Below the pieces are notes generated by a model. It was not told the origin of the DNA, did not search any database, and saw nothing but the letters and a program-made list of their open reading frames with translations. From Bradyrhizobium tropiciagri (GTDB taxonomy: Bacteria; Pseudomonadota; Alphaproteobacteria; Rhizobiales; Xanthobacteraceae): DNA of 64,000 nucleotides. The position numbers were made by a program, and so were the translations under genes. Shown here piece by piece: positions 1 through 9,245 of the stretch (the stretch's first letter is position 1; every line of letters begins with the position of its first letter). The stretch spans positions 1 to 64,000 of the forward strand of contig NZ_LFLZ01000013.1 of NCBI RefSeq assembly GCF_001189845.1, read 5' to 3'.

Positions 1-607
1 CGGCGCGCGGCGGACGCGGGACGACGGGTTCGGCACGCGGCGGCAGGCGCGGCGGCATCGGATCAGGCCGTGGTTCGCCACGGTCGGGCGTGAAGCCGGT
101 GAGCGGATCACTGCGGCGTTCGGCGATCGGCGGCGGGGGCCGGCGCAGCTCGTCGGCGAAAGAGGGCCGTGCCTGTCGCGGCGGCAATTCGGGCTCGGGA
201 AGGTCGAAATTGTCTGACCGGGCGGCCTCGCTCTCGTTCCAGGCAGCATCCGGCAGCGGCGCCACGCGCGGTGGCGCGGCATCGGTTGCGACGGCCGGGC
301 GGCTCGACATCTGATCGCGGCCGGGCATGGCGCGCACGATGTTCGGCTCGACCACGATGTCGGTGGGGCCACCGATCATCAGCAGATGCTCGATGTTGTC
401 GCGGCGGACCAAGACCAGGCGACGGCGGCCGTCGACCGCGGCAGCGTCAATCACCGCCAGGCGGGGCATGCGGCCGCGATTGGCGTTGGCGCCGAGACGG
501 TTTCCAGCGAAGCGGCGGACGAGCCATGCGGTGACGCCGATCAGCGCCAGCACGACGACGAACGCCAAGACGAATGTAATGACCTGCATATTGGAGTCCC
601 CGGCCAT
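1..607 (-). CDS. fliO: FliO-like flagellar biosynthesis protein, 3' part beyond the window
   Basis: An open frame runs from 607 off the left edge, so the C-terminus is missing. The start at 607 has an AGGAAGG ribosome site 5 nt upstream; a second ATG at 589 has none. The protein opens with one hydrophobic helix (about residues 8-26), then a short basic globular part, a stretch resembling the FliO domain (positions about 45-95, with GGPTDIVVEPN) and a long Pro/Arg-rich tail. FliO is a small membrane protein that helps assemble the FliP core of the flagellar export gate. Its divergent position next to flgB fits that role. The family call rests on layout and the FliO-like segment, because the domain is poorly conserved. 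Confidence 0.7.
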   Translation of the reverse strand, partial: MAGDSNMQVITFVLAFVVVLALIGVTAWLVRRFAGNRLGANANRGRMPRLAVIDAAAVDGRRRLVLVRRDNIEHLLMIGGPTDIVVEPNIVRAMPGRDQMSSRPAVATDAAPPRVAPLPDAAWNESEAARSDNFDLPEPELPPRQARPSFADELRRPPPPIAERRSDPLTGFTPDRGEPRPDPMPPRLPPRAEPVVPRPPRA

Positions 608-949
608 CTTGGCCTTCCTCAGCTTCCGCCATCAACGAGCGCGGATTGATAGGTGCGGTTTTACGCAGCGAATCGCGCCCGAGATTCGCCTTATTTCTTA
701 ATTCCCAGCGGCTTGCAGCCGGCTGTTCTATTAATAAACCAAGAATCGCTTGTCCCAAAACGACTTCTCAGCGCCCCACGCTGTCTCGGTTTGTGCTGGT
801 TAACGCAGCATTCGTGGCGAAAATGCGCTCGCCGGCCGTAGTTGCGGCGTTCTCCACGGATCCATCCGGCATTTTAACCACCCGTTAACCATGCACCGGG
901 CAAATTCTGCCTACCTCGGGAGGTCCCAGAGGTTAACGGAGCCGCGGCG
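608..949. other. Intergenic region between divergent flagellar units
   Basis: This 342-base gap separates the fliO-like gene (leftward) from flgB (rightward) and should carry both promoters. It is more A/T-rich than the flanking genes around 690-760. I see no convincing sigma-54 (GG-N10-GC) or sigma-70 pair, no gene and no repeat. Confidence 0.5.
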
Positions 950-1360
950 ATGGCCATGAACGATCTCCCGATCCTGTCGGCGTTGCGCAGCAAGATGCAG
1001 TGGCACCAGGAGCGCCAGCGGGTGCTCGCCGAGAACATTTCCAATTCAGACACGCCGAACTTCCGGCCGCGCGACCTGGTCGAGCCGAAGTTCGACAAGG
1101 GCGGCGCCACCGTCGGCGGCGGCATGGGGACGCTGCCGATGATGCAGACCAGCGCCACCCACATGGCGGCCTCCGGCGCACCCGACACCTTCGACAATGA
1201 TCGCGGCAAGAGCGGGTTCCAGACCCGCCCGGCCGGCAACGCGGTCAATCTCGAGGAGCAGATGCTGAAAGTATCGGCCAACCAGATGGACTTCGCAGCC
1301 GCCACGTCGCTCTACAGCAAGAGCCTGCATCTGCTGAAAACCGCGATCGGCAAGGGTTAG
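950..1360 (+). CDS. flgB: Flagellar basal-body rod protein FlgB
   Basis: FlgB is a proximal rod subunit of the flagellar basal body, exported through the flagellar type III apparatus. The 136-residue product has the N-terminal rod motif (QRVLAENISNSDTPNFRPRD, about residues 24-43) and a C-terminal amphipathic helix typical of rod proteins. Length matches the family. It is first in a same-strand run flgB-flgC-fliE-fliQ-fliR-flhB with short gaps, so it probably heads an operon. Confidence 0.95.
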   Translation: MAMNDLPILSALRSKMQWHQERQRVLAENISNSDTPNFRPRDLVEPKFDKGGATVGGGMGTLPMMQTSATHMAASGAPDTFDNDRGKSGFQTRPAGNAVNLEEQMLKVSANQMDFAAATSLYSKSLHLLKTAIGKG

Positions 1361-1387
1361 GCCACTTAAGGGCGGCAGGAGGATCCC

Positions 1388-1813
1388 ATGGCAGATGGAA
1401 CAAGCGATTTCGCCCGCTCGATGAGCATCGCGACCTCCGGCCTGCGCGCGCAGGCGGGGCGGATGCGGGTGATCTCGGAAAATATCGCCAACGCCGATTC
1501 GACGGCGCAGACCGCCGGCGGCGATCCCTACCGCCGCAAGGTCCCGACCTTCTCCTCCGCGCTGGATCGCTCGCTCGACGCCCAGGTGGTGACACTCGGC
1601 CGGATACGCCCCGACCAGTCGTCGTTCCGCATCAAGCACGAGCCGGGCAATCCCGCGGCGGACGCCTCCGGCAACGTGAAGTATCCGAACGTCAATTCGA
1701 TGGTCGAAATGACCGACATGCGCGACGCCCAGCGCTCCTACGAGGCGAACCTCAACATCATCAGCGCGACGCGGCGGATGATCCAGCGCACGCTCGACAT
1801 CCTCAAGTCCTGA
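1388..1813 (+). CDS. flgC: Flagellar basal-body rod protein FlgC
   Basis: FlgC is another proximal rod subunit. The 141-residue product shows the N-terminal rod signature (MRVISENIANADST, about residues 26-39), the FlgC hallmark YPNVN near residue 99 and a C-terminal helix containing RDAQRSYEANLN. An AGGAGG ribosome site lies just upstream of 1388. It follows flgB by 27 nt and precedes fliE by 26 nt. Confidence 0.96.
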   Translation: MADGTSDFARSMSIATSGLRAQAGRMRVISENIANADSTAQTAGGDPYRRKVPTFSSALDRSLDAQVVTLGRIRPDQSSFRIKHEPGNPAADASGNVKYPNVNSMVEMTDMRDAQRSYEANLNIISATRRMIQRTLDILKS

Positions 1814-1839
1814 CGCAGCAAGAACAGGGAACGTAACTC

Positions 1840-2151
1840 ATGGCTACCCCGACAGTCGCCGCCAACGCCTACGCCAGCCTCGCGAAGATGATGGAGCGCG
1901 GCGGCGCCGAGAAGGCCGGGCAGGCCGTCGCCGGCCCGTCCTTCAGCGCGCTGCTGAAGGACTCCGTCGGCAGCGTGCTCGAAGCAGGCAAGAAGTCCGA
2001 CGCGCAGACCATGGCGATGGCGTCCGGCAAGGCGAATGTGATGGATGTGGTGACGGCGGTCGCCGACACCGATGTCGCGGTGTCGACGCTGGTCTCGGTG
2101 CGCGACCGCGTGATCCAGGCCTATGAAGACATCATGAAGATGCCGATCTGA
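1840..2151 (+). CDS. fliE: Flagellar hook-basal body complex protein FliE
   Basis: FliE joins the MS ring to the proximal rod. The 103-residue protein matches family length, and its C-terminal half carries the conserved stretch VMDVVTAVADTDVAVSTLVSVR (abbreviated here; about residues 67-88). The N-terminus is Ala-rich and variable, as usual. Its stop codon lies inside a perfect inverted repeat (2149-2168). Confidence 0.93.
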   Translation: MATPTVAANAYASLAKMMERGGAEKAGQAVAGPSFSALLKDSVGSVLEAGKKSDAQTMAMASGKANVMDVVTAVADTDVAVSTLVSVRDRVIQAYEDIMKMPI

Positions 2152-2168
2152 CGTCGCTTGCGACGTCA
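2149..2168 (+). repeat. Perfect hairpin at the fliE stop codon
   Basis: TGACGTCGC-TT-GCGACGTCA is a perfect 9-bp stem with a 2-base loop that includes the fliE stop. No T-run follows, so it is not a typical rho-independent terminator. It may stabilise or attenuate the message between fliE and fliQ. Confidence 0.5.
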
Positions 2169-2207
2169 TCCCGGGGCGATGCAAAACAACCAACAGCGAG
2201 AACAAAC

Positions 2208-2471
2208 ATGACCGGCCCTGAAACTCTCGACGTGGCACGCGATGCGATCTGGACCATCGTGATCGTGTCGTCGCCTTTGATGGTGGTCGGCCTCGTGGTC
2301 GGCGTCGTGGTGTCGCTGTTCCAGGCGCTGACCCAGATCCAGGAGCAGACGCTGGTGTTCGTGCCGAAGATCCTCGCGATCTTCGTCACATTGCTGCTGG
2401 CGCTGCCGTTCATGGCGGACTCGCTGTCCAGCCACATGATGCGGATTTCGTCGCGAATCATCGGCGGTTGA
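2208..2471 (+). CDS. fliQ: Flagellar export gate protein FliQ
   Basis: FliQ is a small two-helix membrane subunit of the flagellar type III export gate. The 87-residue product has two hydrophobic segments (about 17-40 and 54-74) separated by the conserved FQALTQIQEQTLVFVPKI motif. Length and motif are diagnostic. It sits 56 nt after fliE and 18 nt before fliR. Confidence 0.96.
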   Translation: MTGPETLDVARDAIWTIVIVSSPLMVVGLVVGVVVSLFQALTQIQEQTLVFVPKILAIFVTLLLALPFMADSLSSHMMRISSRIIGG

Positions 2472-2489
2472 TGCACTAATGCCGCGGTC

Positions 2490-3260
2490 ATGCGCATCGA
2501 TGTCTCCCTGCTGCCGGCGCTGGCCGCAATCTTCGTGCTGGTCTTTGCGCGCGTGGGCGCGATGGTGATGCTGCTGCCCGGCTTCGGCGAGAGCAACATC
2601 CCGGCGCGGGTCAAGCTGTCGATCGCGCTGCTGCTGACGCTGATCATCCTGCCCCTGCATCGCAATGCCTATCATGTCGACCTGACGTCGATCTCCTCGC
2701 TCGGCGTCCTGATGGTGCATGAGCTCATCATCGGCATCGTGCTCGGCGCGACCGCGCGGGTGACGCTGTCGGCGCTCAACGTTGCGGGTTCCGTGATCGC
2801 GCAGCAGCTCGGCCTCGGCTTCGTCACCGCGATCGACCCGACCCAGGGCCAGCAGGGACAGATCATCGGCAACTTCCTCACCATCCTCGGCCTGACGCTG
2901 CTGTTCGCCACCGACAGCCACTATCTCGTCATCGCGGCGCTGAGCGAGAGCTACCGCATCTTCTCGCCGGGCGAGATCATGCCGACCGGCGACGTCGCGG
3001 CGCTTGCGACCAACGCGTTTTCGGCGGCCTTCAAGATCGGCCTGCAATTGTCGGCGCCGTTCCTGGTGTTCGGCCTCGTCTTCAACATCGGGCTCGGCGT
3101 GCTGGCGCGGCTGATGCCGCAGATGCAGGTCTACTTCGTCGGCGTGCCGCTCTCGATCATGGTCGGCTTCCTGATCTTCGCCGTCGTGCTCGCGGCGATG
3201 ATGAACACCTATTTCGACTACTTCAACGGCGTCATGCGCCAGCTCGCTCCGATGAACTAG
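2490..3260 (+). CDS. fliR: Flagellar export gate protein FliR
   Basis: FliR is a multi-pass membrane subunit of the export gate formed with FliP and FliQ. The 256-residue product has about six hydrophobic segments and conserved motifs, including RVGAMVMLLPGFGE near the N-terminus, ELIIGIVLG and GLGVLARLMPQMQVYFVG. It lies between fliQ and flhB with gaps of 18 and 10 nt. Confidence 0.95.
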   Translation: MRIDVSLLPALAAIFVLVFARVGAMVMLLPGFGESNIPARVKLSIALLLTLIILPLHRNAYHVDLTSISSLGVLMVHELIIGIVLGATARVTLSALNVAGSVIAQQLGLGFVTAIDPTQGQQGQIIGNFLTILGLTLLFATDSHYLVIAALSESYRIFSPGEIMPTGDVAALATNAFSAAFKIGLQLSAPFLVFGLVFNIGLGVLARLMPQMQVYFVGVPLSIMVGFLIFAVVLAAMMNTYFDYFNGVMRQLAPMN

Positions 3261-3270
3261 GGGAGAGCCT

Positions 3271-4344
3271 ATGGCCGACGATACCGAAGACAAAACAGAA
3301 GACCCTACGCAAAAACGTCTCGACGAAGCCCTTGAGAAAGGCGACGTCGTCAAGAGCCAGGAGGTCAACACCTGGTTCATCATCGCCGGCGCCACGCTGG
3401 TGCTGTCGACCTTCTCGGGCTCGATCGGCGGCGGCATCTTGATGCCGCTGCGCAATTTGATCGCCAATTCGTGGATGATCCGCACCGACGGTGCCGGCCT
3501 GCTGCAACTGACCCAGACGCTCGGCTACGCCGTGGTCGCCGCGATCGGCGTGCCGTTCCTGATGCTGGCGCTGGCCGCCGTCGCCGGCAACATGATCCAG
3601 CATCAGCTGGTGTGGTCGGGCGAGCAGCTCAAGCCGAAATTCTCCAAGATCTCGCCGGCGGCCGGTTTCAAGCGGCTGTTCGGCAAGCAGGCGGTGGCGA
3701 ACTTCCTGAAAGGCCTGTTCAAGCTGATCGCGCTCGGCGTCGTGATGGTCATGGTGCTGTGGCCCGACCGGATGCGGATGGAATCGTTCCTGCGGGTCGA
3801 CCCGGCCGAGCTGCTGCCCGCCATCACCAGCATGACTGTGCACCTGATGGCGGCGGTGGTCGCGATCCTCGCTGCGGTCGCGATCGCCGACTACTTCTTC
3901 CAGTACCGGACCTGGTACGAGCGTCACAAGATGTCGCTGCAGGAGATGAAGGAGGAGTTCAAGCAGTCGGAAGGCGACCCGCACGTCAAGGGCAGGATCA
4001 AGCAGTTGCGGGTCCAGCGCGCCAAGAAGCGCATGATGGCGCAGGTTCCGAAGGCCTCGGTGATCATCACCAACCCGACCCACTATTCGGTCGCGCTGGC
4101 CTACGACCGCAGCATGTCGGCGCCGATCTGCGTCGCCAAGGGCGTCGACGTCCTCGCGTTCAGGATCAGGGAGATCGCGAAGGAGCACGATATTCCGATC
4201 GTGGAGAACGTGGCGCTGGCCCGGGCGCTCTATGCCACCGTCGACATCGACAAGGAAATCCCGGTCGAGCACTATCATGCGGTTGCCGAAATCATCGGCT
4301 ACGTGATGCGGCTGCGGCGCGGCCTGTCCGGCCTGCGTCAGTAA
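3271..4344 (+). CDS. flhB: Flagellar export switch protein FlhB
   Basis: FlhB sets export substrate specificity by cleaving itself. The 357-residue product starts with the acidic/basic segment DDTEDKTEDPTQKRLDEALE, has four membrane segments (about 32-55, 85-110, 140-165, 185-210) and a cytoplasmic domain with the autocleavage motif NPTH near residue 268, where cleavage falls between Asn and Pro. Length is normal. It is the last flagellar gene of the run; cckA follows after 129 nt. Confidence 0.97.
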   Translation: MADDTEDKTEDPTQKRLDEALEKGDVVKSQEVNTWFIIAGATLVLSTFSGSIGGGILMPLRNLIANSWMIRTDGAGLLQLTQTLGYAVVAAIGVPFLMLALAAVAGNMIQHQLVWSGEQLKPKFSKISPAAGFKRLFGKQAVANFLKGLFKLIALGVVMVMVLWPDRMRMESFLRVDPAELLPAITSMTVHLMAAVVAILAAVAIADYFFQYRTWYERHKMSLQEMKEEFKQSEGDPHVKGRIKQLRVQRAKKRMMAQVPKASVIITNPTHYSVALAYDRSMSAPICVAKGVDVLAFRIREIAKEHDIPIVENVALARALYATVDIDKEIPVEHYHAVAEIIGYVMRLRRGLSGLRQ

Positions 4345-4473
4345 GGGGCGGAAAACCGCCTGAAATGCGCGTAACTTGCGAAATTGCCGCCTGATGGACT
4401 TGCGTTTTCGGGTCCGATTCAGGCACTCAGGGGCAAGGTGGCCGGCCGGTCGCCTTCGTGATGCAGACGAGCC

Positions 4474-7067
4474 ATGTCTCTCCAGATGACCGCCGATAGC
4501 AACGATCCTCCCGCGACCGAGCCGTTCGTGGCTCACGGGCCAGCCCGGCGGAGCGGCAGCATCCTGCTGGTGGTGCTGATCGCGATCGGCATCGTCGCGG
4601 TGGCGGTCTGGCTCATGACCATCGGCCGCACCCAGGCGCAGCCTATATCCTCGGCGTGCTGGCGCTGCTCGCCACCGCTGGGCTGTTCAACCTGTTCGCC
4701 TTGGCCGCAGGCATCATCCGCTTCTCCGACCGCGCCACCGACGACCCGGTGATGGCGCGGATCGCCGACCAGGCCCAGGAGGGGCTCGTCGTCACCGACT
4801 CCCGCGGCCATGTGGTCTATTCCAACGCCGCCTATCTGACGCTGACCGGTGCGGCCGGGCCGCAGGACGTCCGTCCGGTCGAGCGCGTCTTCATCGGCAA
4901 CCCCGACGTCTCCGAAGCGGTGTTCCGCCTCCTGAAGGCCGCGCGCGAGGGCAAGCGGCAGCAGGAGGAGGTGCGCGTCGCCGGGCACGACGCCGGGCAA
5001 GGTGGTGGACAAGGCCGCTGGCTGCGGCTGCGGGTCCGCCCGCTCGGCGAGGGCAAGCGCGACGCCAGATATGCGGTGTGGTCGATCGCCGACATCACCC
5101 GCGACCGCGAGCGCCAGGAAGACGTGTTCCAGGAGCTGCGGCACGCGATCGAATATCTCGATCACGCGCCTTGCGGCTTCTTCTCGGTCAATCCGGCCGG
5201 CGAGATCGCCTATGTCAACGCGACGCTCGCCAACTGGCTGGACTACGATCTGGCCGAGATCGGCTCGGGCGGGCTGAAGCTGACCGACATCGTGTCGGGC
5301 GACGGCGCGGCATTGTTGACCTCGATCGCGGCCGTGCCCGGTGAGGTCAAGACCGAGGTGTTCGACATCGACCTGCGCATGCGCGGCGGCAAGACCGTGC
5401 CGGTGCGGCTCTATCACAAGCTCGCCTTCGGCTCCGACGGCGCAGCGGGCGCCTCGCGCACGCTGGTGATCAGCCGCGCCCGCGACGAGCATTCCGATCC
5501 GGAGCGCGCCGCCGAGGTGCGCTTCATGCGCTTCTTCGACCATACGCCGATGGCGATCGCGACCGTCGACCGCGGCGGCAACGTGGTCGGCGCCAATGCG
5601 CGCTATGCCAAGCTGGCGCAGGGGCTGAATGGTGACGGCGGCGCTGCCAAGTCGATCTTCCGCGCGGTCAATCCGCGCGACCGCGGCCTGCTGATCGCCG
5701 CGATCAACCAGGCGGCCGAAGGGCAGGGCGATATCGCACCGGTCGAGGTGATGCTGGACGGGCCCAAGGAGCGCTTCGCCCAGTTCTTCGTCACGACCAT
5801 CGAGAAGGACGAGCGCGACGCCGAGACCGCGATCGTCTACATGCTCGAGATCACCGAGCGCCGCGCGCTGGAAAACCAGATCAACCAGTCGCAGAAGATG
5901 GAGATGGTCGGCCAGCTTGCCGGCGGCATCGCGCACGACTTCAACAACGTGCTGTCGGCCATCATGATGGCCAACGACTTCCTGCTGAACGCGCACAAGC
6001 CGACCGATCCGTCGTTCCAGGACATCATGCAGATCAAGCAGAACGCCACCCGCGCCGCGACGCTGGTGCGGCAGCTGCTGGCGTTCTCGCGCCGCCAGAC
6101 GCTGCGGCCGCAGGTGCTCGATCTCGGCGATGCCTTGAGCGATCTCACCATGCTGCTGCGCCGGCTGATCGGCGAGAAGGTCAAGCTCGACCTCGTGCAT
6201 GGCCGCGATCTGTGGCCGGTGAAGGTCGACGTCTCGCAATTCGAGCAGGTGGTGGTCAATCTCGCTGTCAACGCCCGCGACGCGATGCCCGACGGCGGCA
6301 AGCTGATCATCCGCACCGCCAATGTGCCGACCGAGGAAGCAGCCCAGCTCGCCAACAAGGGCATGCCGGCGGCGGACTATGTGAAGATCGAGATTTCGGA
6401 CACCGGCACCGGCATTCCGCACGAGATCATCGACAAGATCTTCGAGCCGTTCTTCTCGACCAAGGAAGTCGGCAAGGGCACCGGCCTCGGCCTGTCGACG
6501 GTCTACGGCATCGTCAAGCAGACCGGCGGCTTCGTCTATGTCGATTCCGTGCCGGGCGGCGGCACCACGTTCCGGATCTATCTGCCGCGGCATCGCCAGG
6601 AGCAGGAGGTCGCGCCGGAGGCGCAGGCCGGCAACGGCGCGGCAAAGGAAACCGCCGCCGCAGCGGAGGCCGCCAAGCCGAAGCCCGATCTCACCGGGCA
6701 GGGCACCATCCTGCTGGTCGAGGACGAGGATGGCCTGCGCTCGCTCAATGCACGTGGTCTGCGTTCGCGCGGCTACAGCGTGATCGAGGCGGCCAACGGC
6801 GTCGAGGCGCTGGAGGCGTTCGAGGAGAAGAACGGGGCCGTCGATCTCGTCGTCTCGGACGTCGTGATGCCGGAGATGGACGGGCCGACGCTGCTGAAGG
6901 AAATGCGCAGCCGCAATGCGGAACTGAAGATCATCTTCGTCTCCGGCTATGCCGAGGATGCGTTCGAGAAGAGCCTGCCGGAGAACCAGCAGTTCGCCTT
7001 CCTGCCGAAGCCGTTCACGCTGACGCAGCTGGTCGCCGCGGTGAAGGAAACCATGGCGGCGAACTAG
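4474..7067 (+). CDS. cckA: Cell-cycle hybrid histidine kinase CckA, interrupted by a one-base frameshift
   Basis: CckA phosphorylates CtrA through ChpT and controls the alphaproteobacterial cell cycle. From 4474 the frame gives one membrane helix ([17 protein letters not shown]), then at about 4642-4644 the reading must move by one base to continue into a second helix and the rest of the protein. One base appears missing between the CAG codon at 4639 and TAT at 4644. Downstream lie PAS-type sensor regions, a HisKA box with His in [12 protein letters not shown], an ATPase domain ([32 protein letters not shown]) and a C-terminal receiver with Asp in [13 protein letters not shown] and Lys in FLPKPF. 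CckA is usually essential, so the break is more likely a sequence error than a real mutation. A GTG at 4656 could serve as an internal start lacking the first helix. Confidence 0.93.
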
Positions 7068-7312
7068 CCGGTTGCCGCCGCAACTGCCTTCGCTTCTCGC
7101 AAGTGCGAGGTGAAATTCCGCTGCAACTGCGATTGAAACCGGGCCTCATCTCGCGCTAGGACGCGCTGTCGCGGCCACAAGGCCCATAGTGTCACATCGC
7201 CGCGACCGAGGGCCGCAGCCGCGGTTCCCGTTTCCCGCTTCACTTTTGTCAGGCCCTGCCCATCTTAGGGGCGGCGTTTCCCCATGCCGGGGAATCCTTT
7301 GAGGAAACCAAC

Positions 7313-8272
7313 ATGAATTTCTCGCAACGCACGCGTGGAATTGTTCGGGCGATCGCCGTCGCGATGGCGCTGGCGCTGCCTGTGATGATGACCGTCTCGG
7401 CGGCCGACGCTCGCGTCGGCGGTGGCGGCTCGCGCGGCTCGCGGACATTCTCCGCGCCGCCCTCGACCAACACCGCGCCGGGCTCGGTTGCGCCGCTGAA
7501 CCGCACCTTCAGCCAGCCTGGTAGCCCGGGTATGAACTCGCCGGCTGCTGCGAACTCCGGCGGCCTGTTCGGCCGCGGCGGAATGGGGCGCGGCCTGCTC
7601 GGCGGCCTAGCCGCGGGCTTCCTCGGCGCCGGCCTGTTCGGCATGCTGTTCGGCGGCGGCCTGTTCTCGGGTCTCGGCGGCCTGTCGTCGATGCTCGGCC
7701 TGCTGCTGCAGATCGGTCTGATCGTGCTCGTGGTCCGGCTCGCGATGTCGTGGTGGCAGCGCCGCAATGCGCCGGCCGCCGCTTACGCTGGCGGACCCGA
7801 CGTCGGCCCCGGCCCGCAGGCGAATGCCCGCTCGGGCTTCGGCTTTGGCCTCGGCGGCGGGGCGAATGCGCCGGTTGAGATCGCGCCTGGCGACTATGAG
7901 ACGTTCGAGCGGCTGCTCGGCGACATCCAGACCGCGTGGTCGAACGAGGACATTGCGAAGCTGCACACGCTCGCGACGCCGGAAATGGTGTCGTACTTCT
8001 CCAGGGATCTCGAGGAGAACAAGGCGCGCAACGTCACCAACAAGGTGACCAATGTGAAGCTCCTGCAGGGCGATCTGGCGGAAGCCTGGCGCGAAGGCGA
8101 CAGCGAATACGCGACGGTCGCGATGCGCTACGCGCTGGTCGACACCATGCTGGAGCGCGGCACCGGCCGCCAGGTCAGCGGCGGGCAGCCGGAAGAGGTC
8201 ACCGAGGTCTGGACCTTCGTGCGCCAGCGCGGCGGCAATTGGGAGCTTTCAGCGATCCAGCAGACCAACTGA
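7313..8272 (+). CDS. Tim44-like domain protein with signal peptide
   Basis: The 319-residue product begins with a signal sequence (about residues 1-33, ending ADARVGGGG), continues with a low-complexity Ser/Pro/Gly stretch, a Gly-rich hydrophobic region (about 90-145) and a C-terminal Tim44-like fold (about 185-318, starting APGDYETFERLLGDIQTAW). Bacterial Tim44-like proteins share a fold with mitochondrial Tim44, but their role is not well defined. A ribosome site (TTGAGGAAACC) precedes the ATG. A strong terminator follows at 8300, so it is probably monocistronic. Confidence 0.82.
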   Translation: MNFSQRTRGIVRAIAVAMALALPVMMTVSAADARVGGGGSRGSRTFSAPPSTNTAPGSVAPLNRTFSQPGSPGMNSPAAANSGGLFGRGGMGRGLLGGLAAGFLGAGLFGMLFGGGLFSGLGGLSSMLGLLLQIGLIVLVVRLAMSWWQRRNAPAAAYAGGPDVGPGPQANARSGFGFGLGGGANAPVEIAPGDYETFERLLGDIQTAWSNEDIAKLHTLATPEMVSYFSRDLEENKARNVTNKVTNVKLLQGDLAEAWREGDSEYATVAMRYALVDTMLERGTGRQVSGGQPEEVTEVWTFVRQRGGNWELSAIQQTN

Positions 8273-8299
8273 CCGATGGTCTGACATGACGAACACAAG

Positions 8300-8327
8300 G
8301 CGCCGCGGCATCGTCCGCGGCGCTTTT
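8300..8327 (+). terminator. Rho-independent terminator after the Tim44-like gene
   Basis: GCGCCGCGG (8300-8308) pairs perfectly with CCGCGGCGC (8315-8323) around a 6-base loop and is followed by TTTT. It lies 28 nt past the stop codon. Confidence 0.9.
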
Positions 8328-8421
8328 GTCTTGTGCGTTCATTGCCGTGTCGTGACGCCGGAATATCCGGACATGCCGCGGGTTGATGTCAGCGGACCAT
8401 AACAACCATCGGGAGGATGGA

Positions 8422-9096
8422 ATGAAGTTTGCAAAAATCGCCGTTCCCGCCTGTCTTGCGTTCGTCGTCATGGCCGCGCCGCCGGCTAGCGCGCAGACCG
8501 CCGACACCGGCTTCTTCGTGACCAGCAACGGTATCGGCAACGGCGGCAACCTCGGCGGCCTCGCCGGCGCCGACAATCATTGTCAGACCCTGGCGCAGGC
8601 GGCGGGTTTCGGCGCGCCGAAGACCTGGCAAGCCTATCTCTCGACCCAGGCGGCCGATGGCAAGCCCGCAGTCAATGCGCGCGATCGCATCGGCAAGGGG
8701 CCGTGGAAGAATGTGAAGGGCGTCGTGGTCGCCAAGGATGTCGCCGATCTGCACAGCGCGGGCAACGCCCTGACCAAGCAGAACTCGCTCTCCGAGAAAG
8801 GCGAGCCGATCAACGGTCGCGGCGACACGCCGAACCGTCACGACATTCTGACGGGCTCGCAACCGGACGGCACCGCCTTTGCCGCTGGCGAGGACCGCAC
8901 GTGCAAGAACTGGACAAGCAGCACGCAGGGCGCGGCGATGCTCGGCCATTCCGATCGCATCGGCCTGCGTGACGACGACGCATCGAAGTCGTGGAATTCG
9001 TCCCATCCCTCGCGCGGCCCCGATGGCGGCTGCTCGCAGGCCGATCTGAAGAGCACCGGCGGCGACGGCCTGCTGTACTGCTTCGCGGCGAATTGA
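8422..9096 (+). CDS. Secreted lectin-like/DUF1554-type protein
   Basis: The start at 8422 follows GGGAGGATGGA, a good ribosome site. The 224-residue product has a signal peptide (residues 1-24, cleaved near ASAQTAD) and a Cys- and Gly-rich body with the pattern GNLGGLAGADNHCQ near residue 50, and conserved Cys and Trp residues (CKNWTSS, GGCSQ, LLYCF). This resembles the collagenase NC10/endostatin-like or DUF1554 lectin-like secreted domains. An extracytoplasmic role is likely; ligand and function are unknown. Confidence 0.65.
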   Translation: MKFAKIAVPACLAFVVMAAPPASAQTADTGFFVTSNGIGNGGNLGGLAGADNHCQTLAQAAGFGAPKTWQAYLSTQAADGKPAVNARDRIGKGPWKNVKGVVVAKDVADLHSAGNALTKQNSLSEKGEPINGRGDTPNRHDILTGSQPDGTAFAAGEDRTCKNWTSSTQGAAMLGHSDRIGLRDDDASKSWNSSHPSRGPDGGCSQADLKSTGGDGLLYCFAAN

Positions 9097-9115
9097 GGGA
9101 GGCTTGCACCTCTCT

Positions 9116-9237
9116 CGTCATTGCGAGGAGCGATAGCGACGAAGCAATCCATCCGTCCGCGTACGGTGGGCGATGGATTGCTTCGCGGAGCCTGTCATCG
9201 GGCGCGCGTTCGCGCGACCCGTTGGCTCGCAATGACG
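9116..9237. repeat. Palindromic intergenic repeat, type 1
   Basis: The element starts CGTCATTGCGAG and ends with the exact reverse complement CTCGCAATGACG, with internal partial symmetry (GAAGCAATCCATC against GATGGATTGCTTC). Elements of this shape occur widely between genes in Bradyrhizobium. It lies between a rightward and a leftward gene. Confidence 0.8.
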
Positions 9238-9245
9238 GGGCCGGG

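Noticed and set aside
2166..3485. 439-codon reverse-strand frame opposite fliQ-fliR-flhB
   Set aside because: His/Arg/Asp-rich shadow of membrane-protein genes in high-GC DNA; the forward genes are certain.
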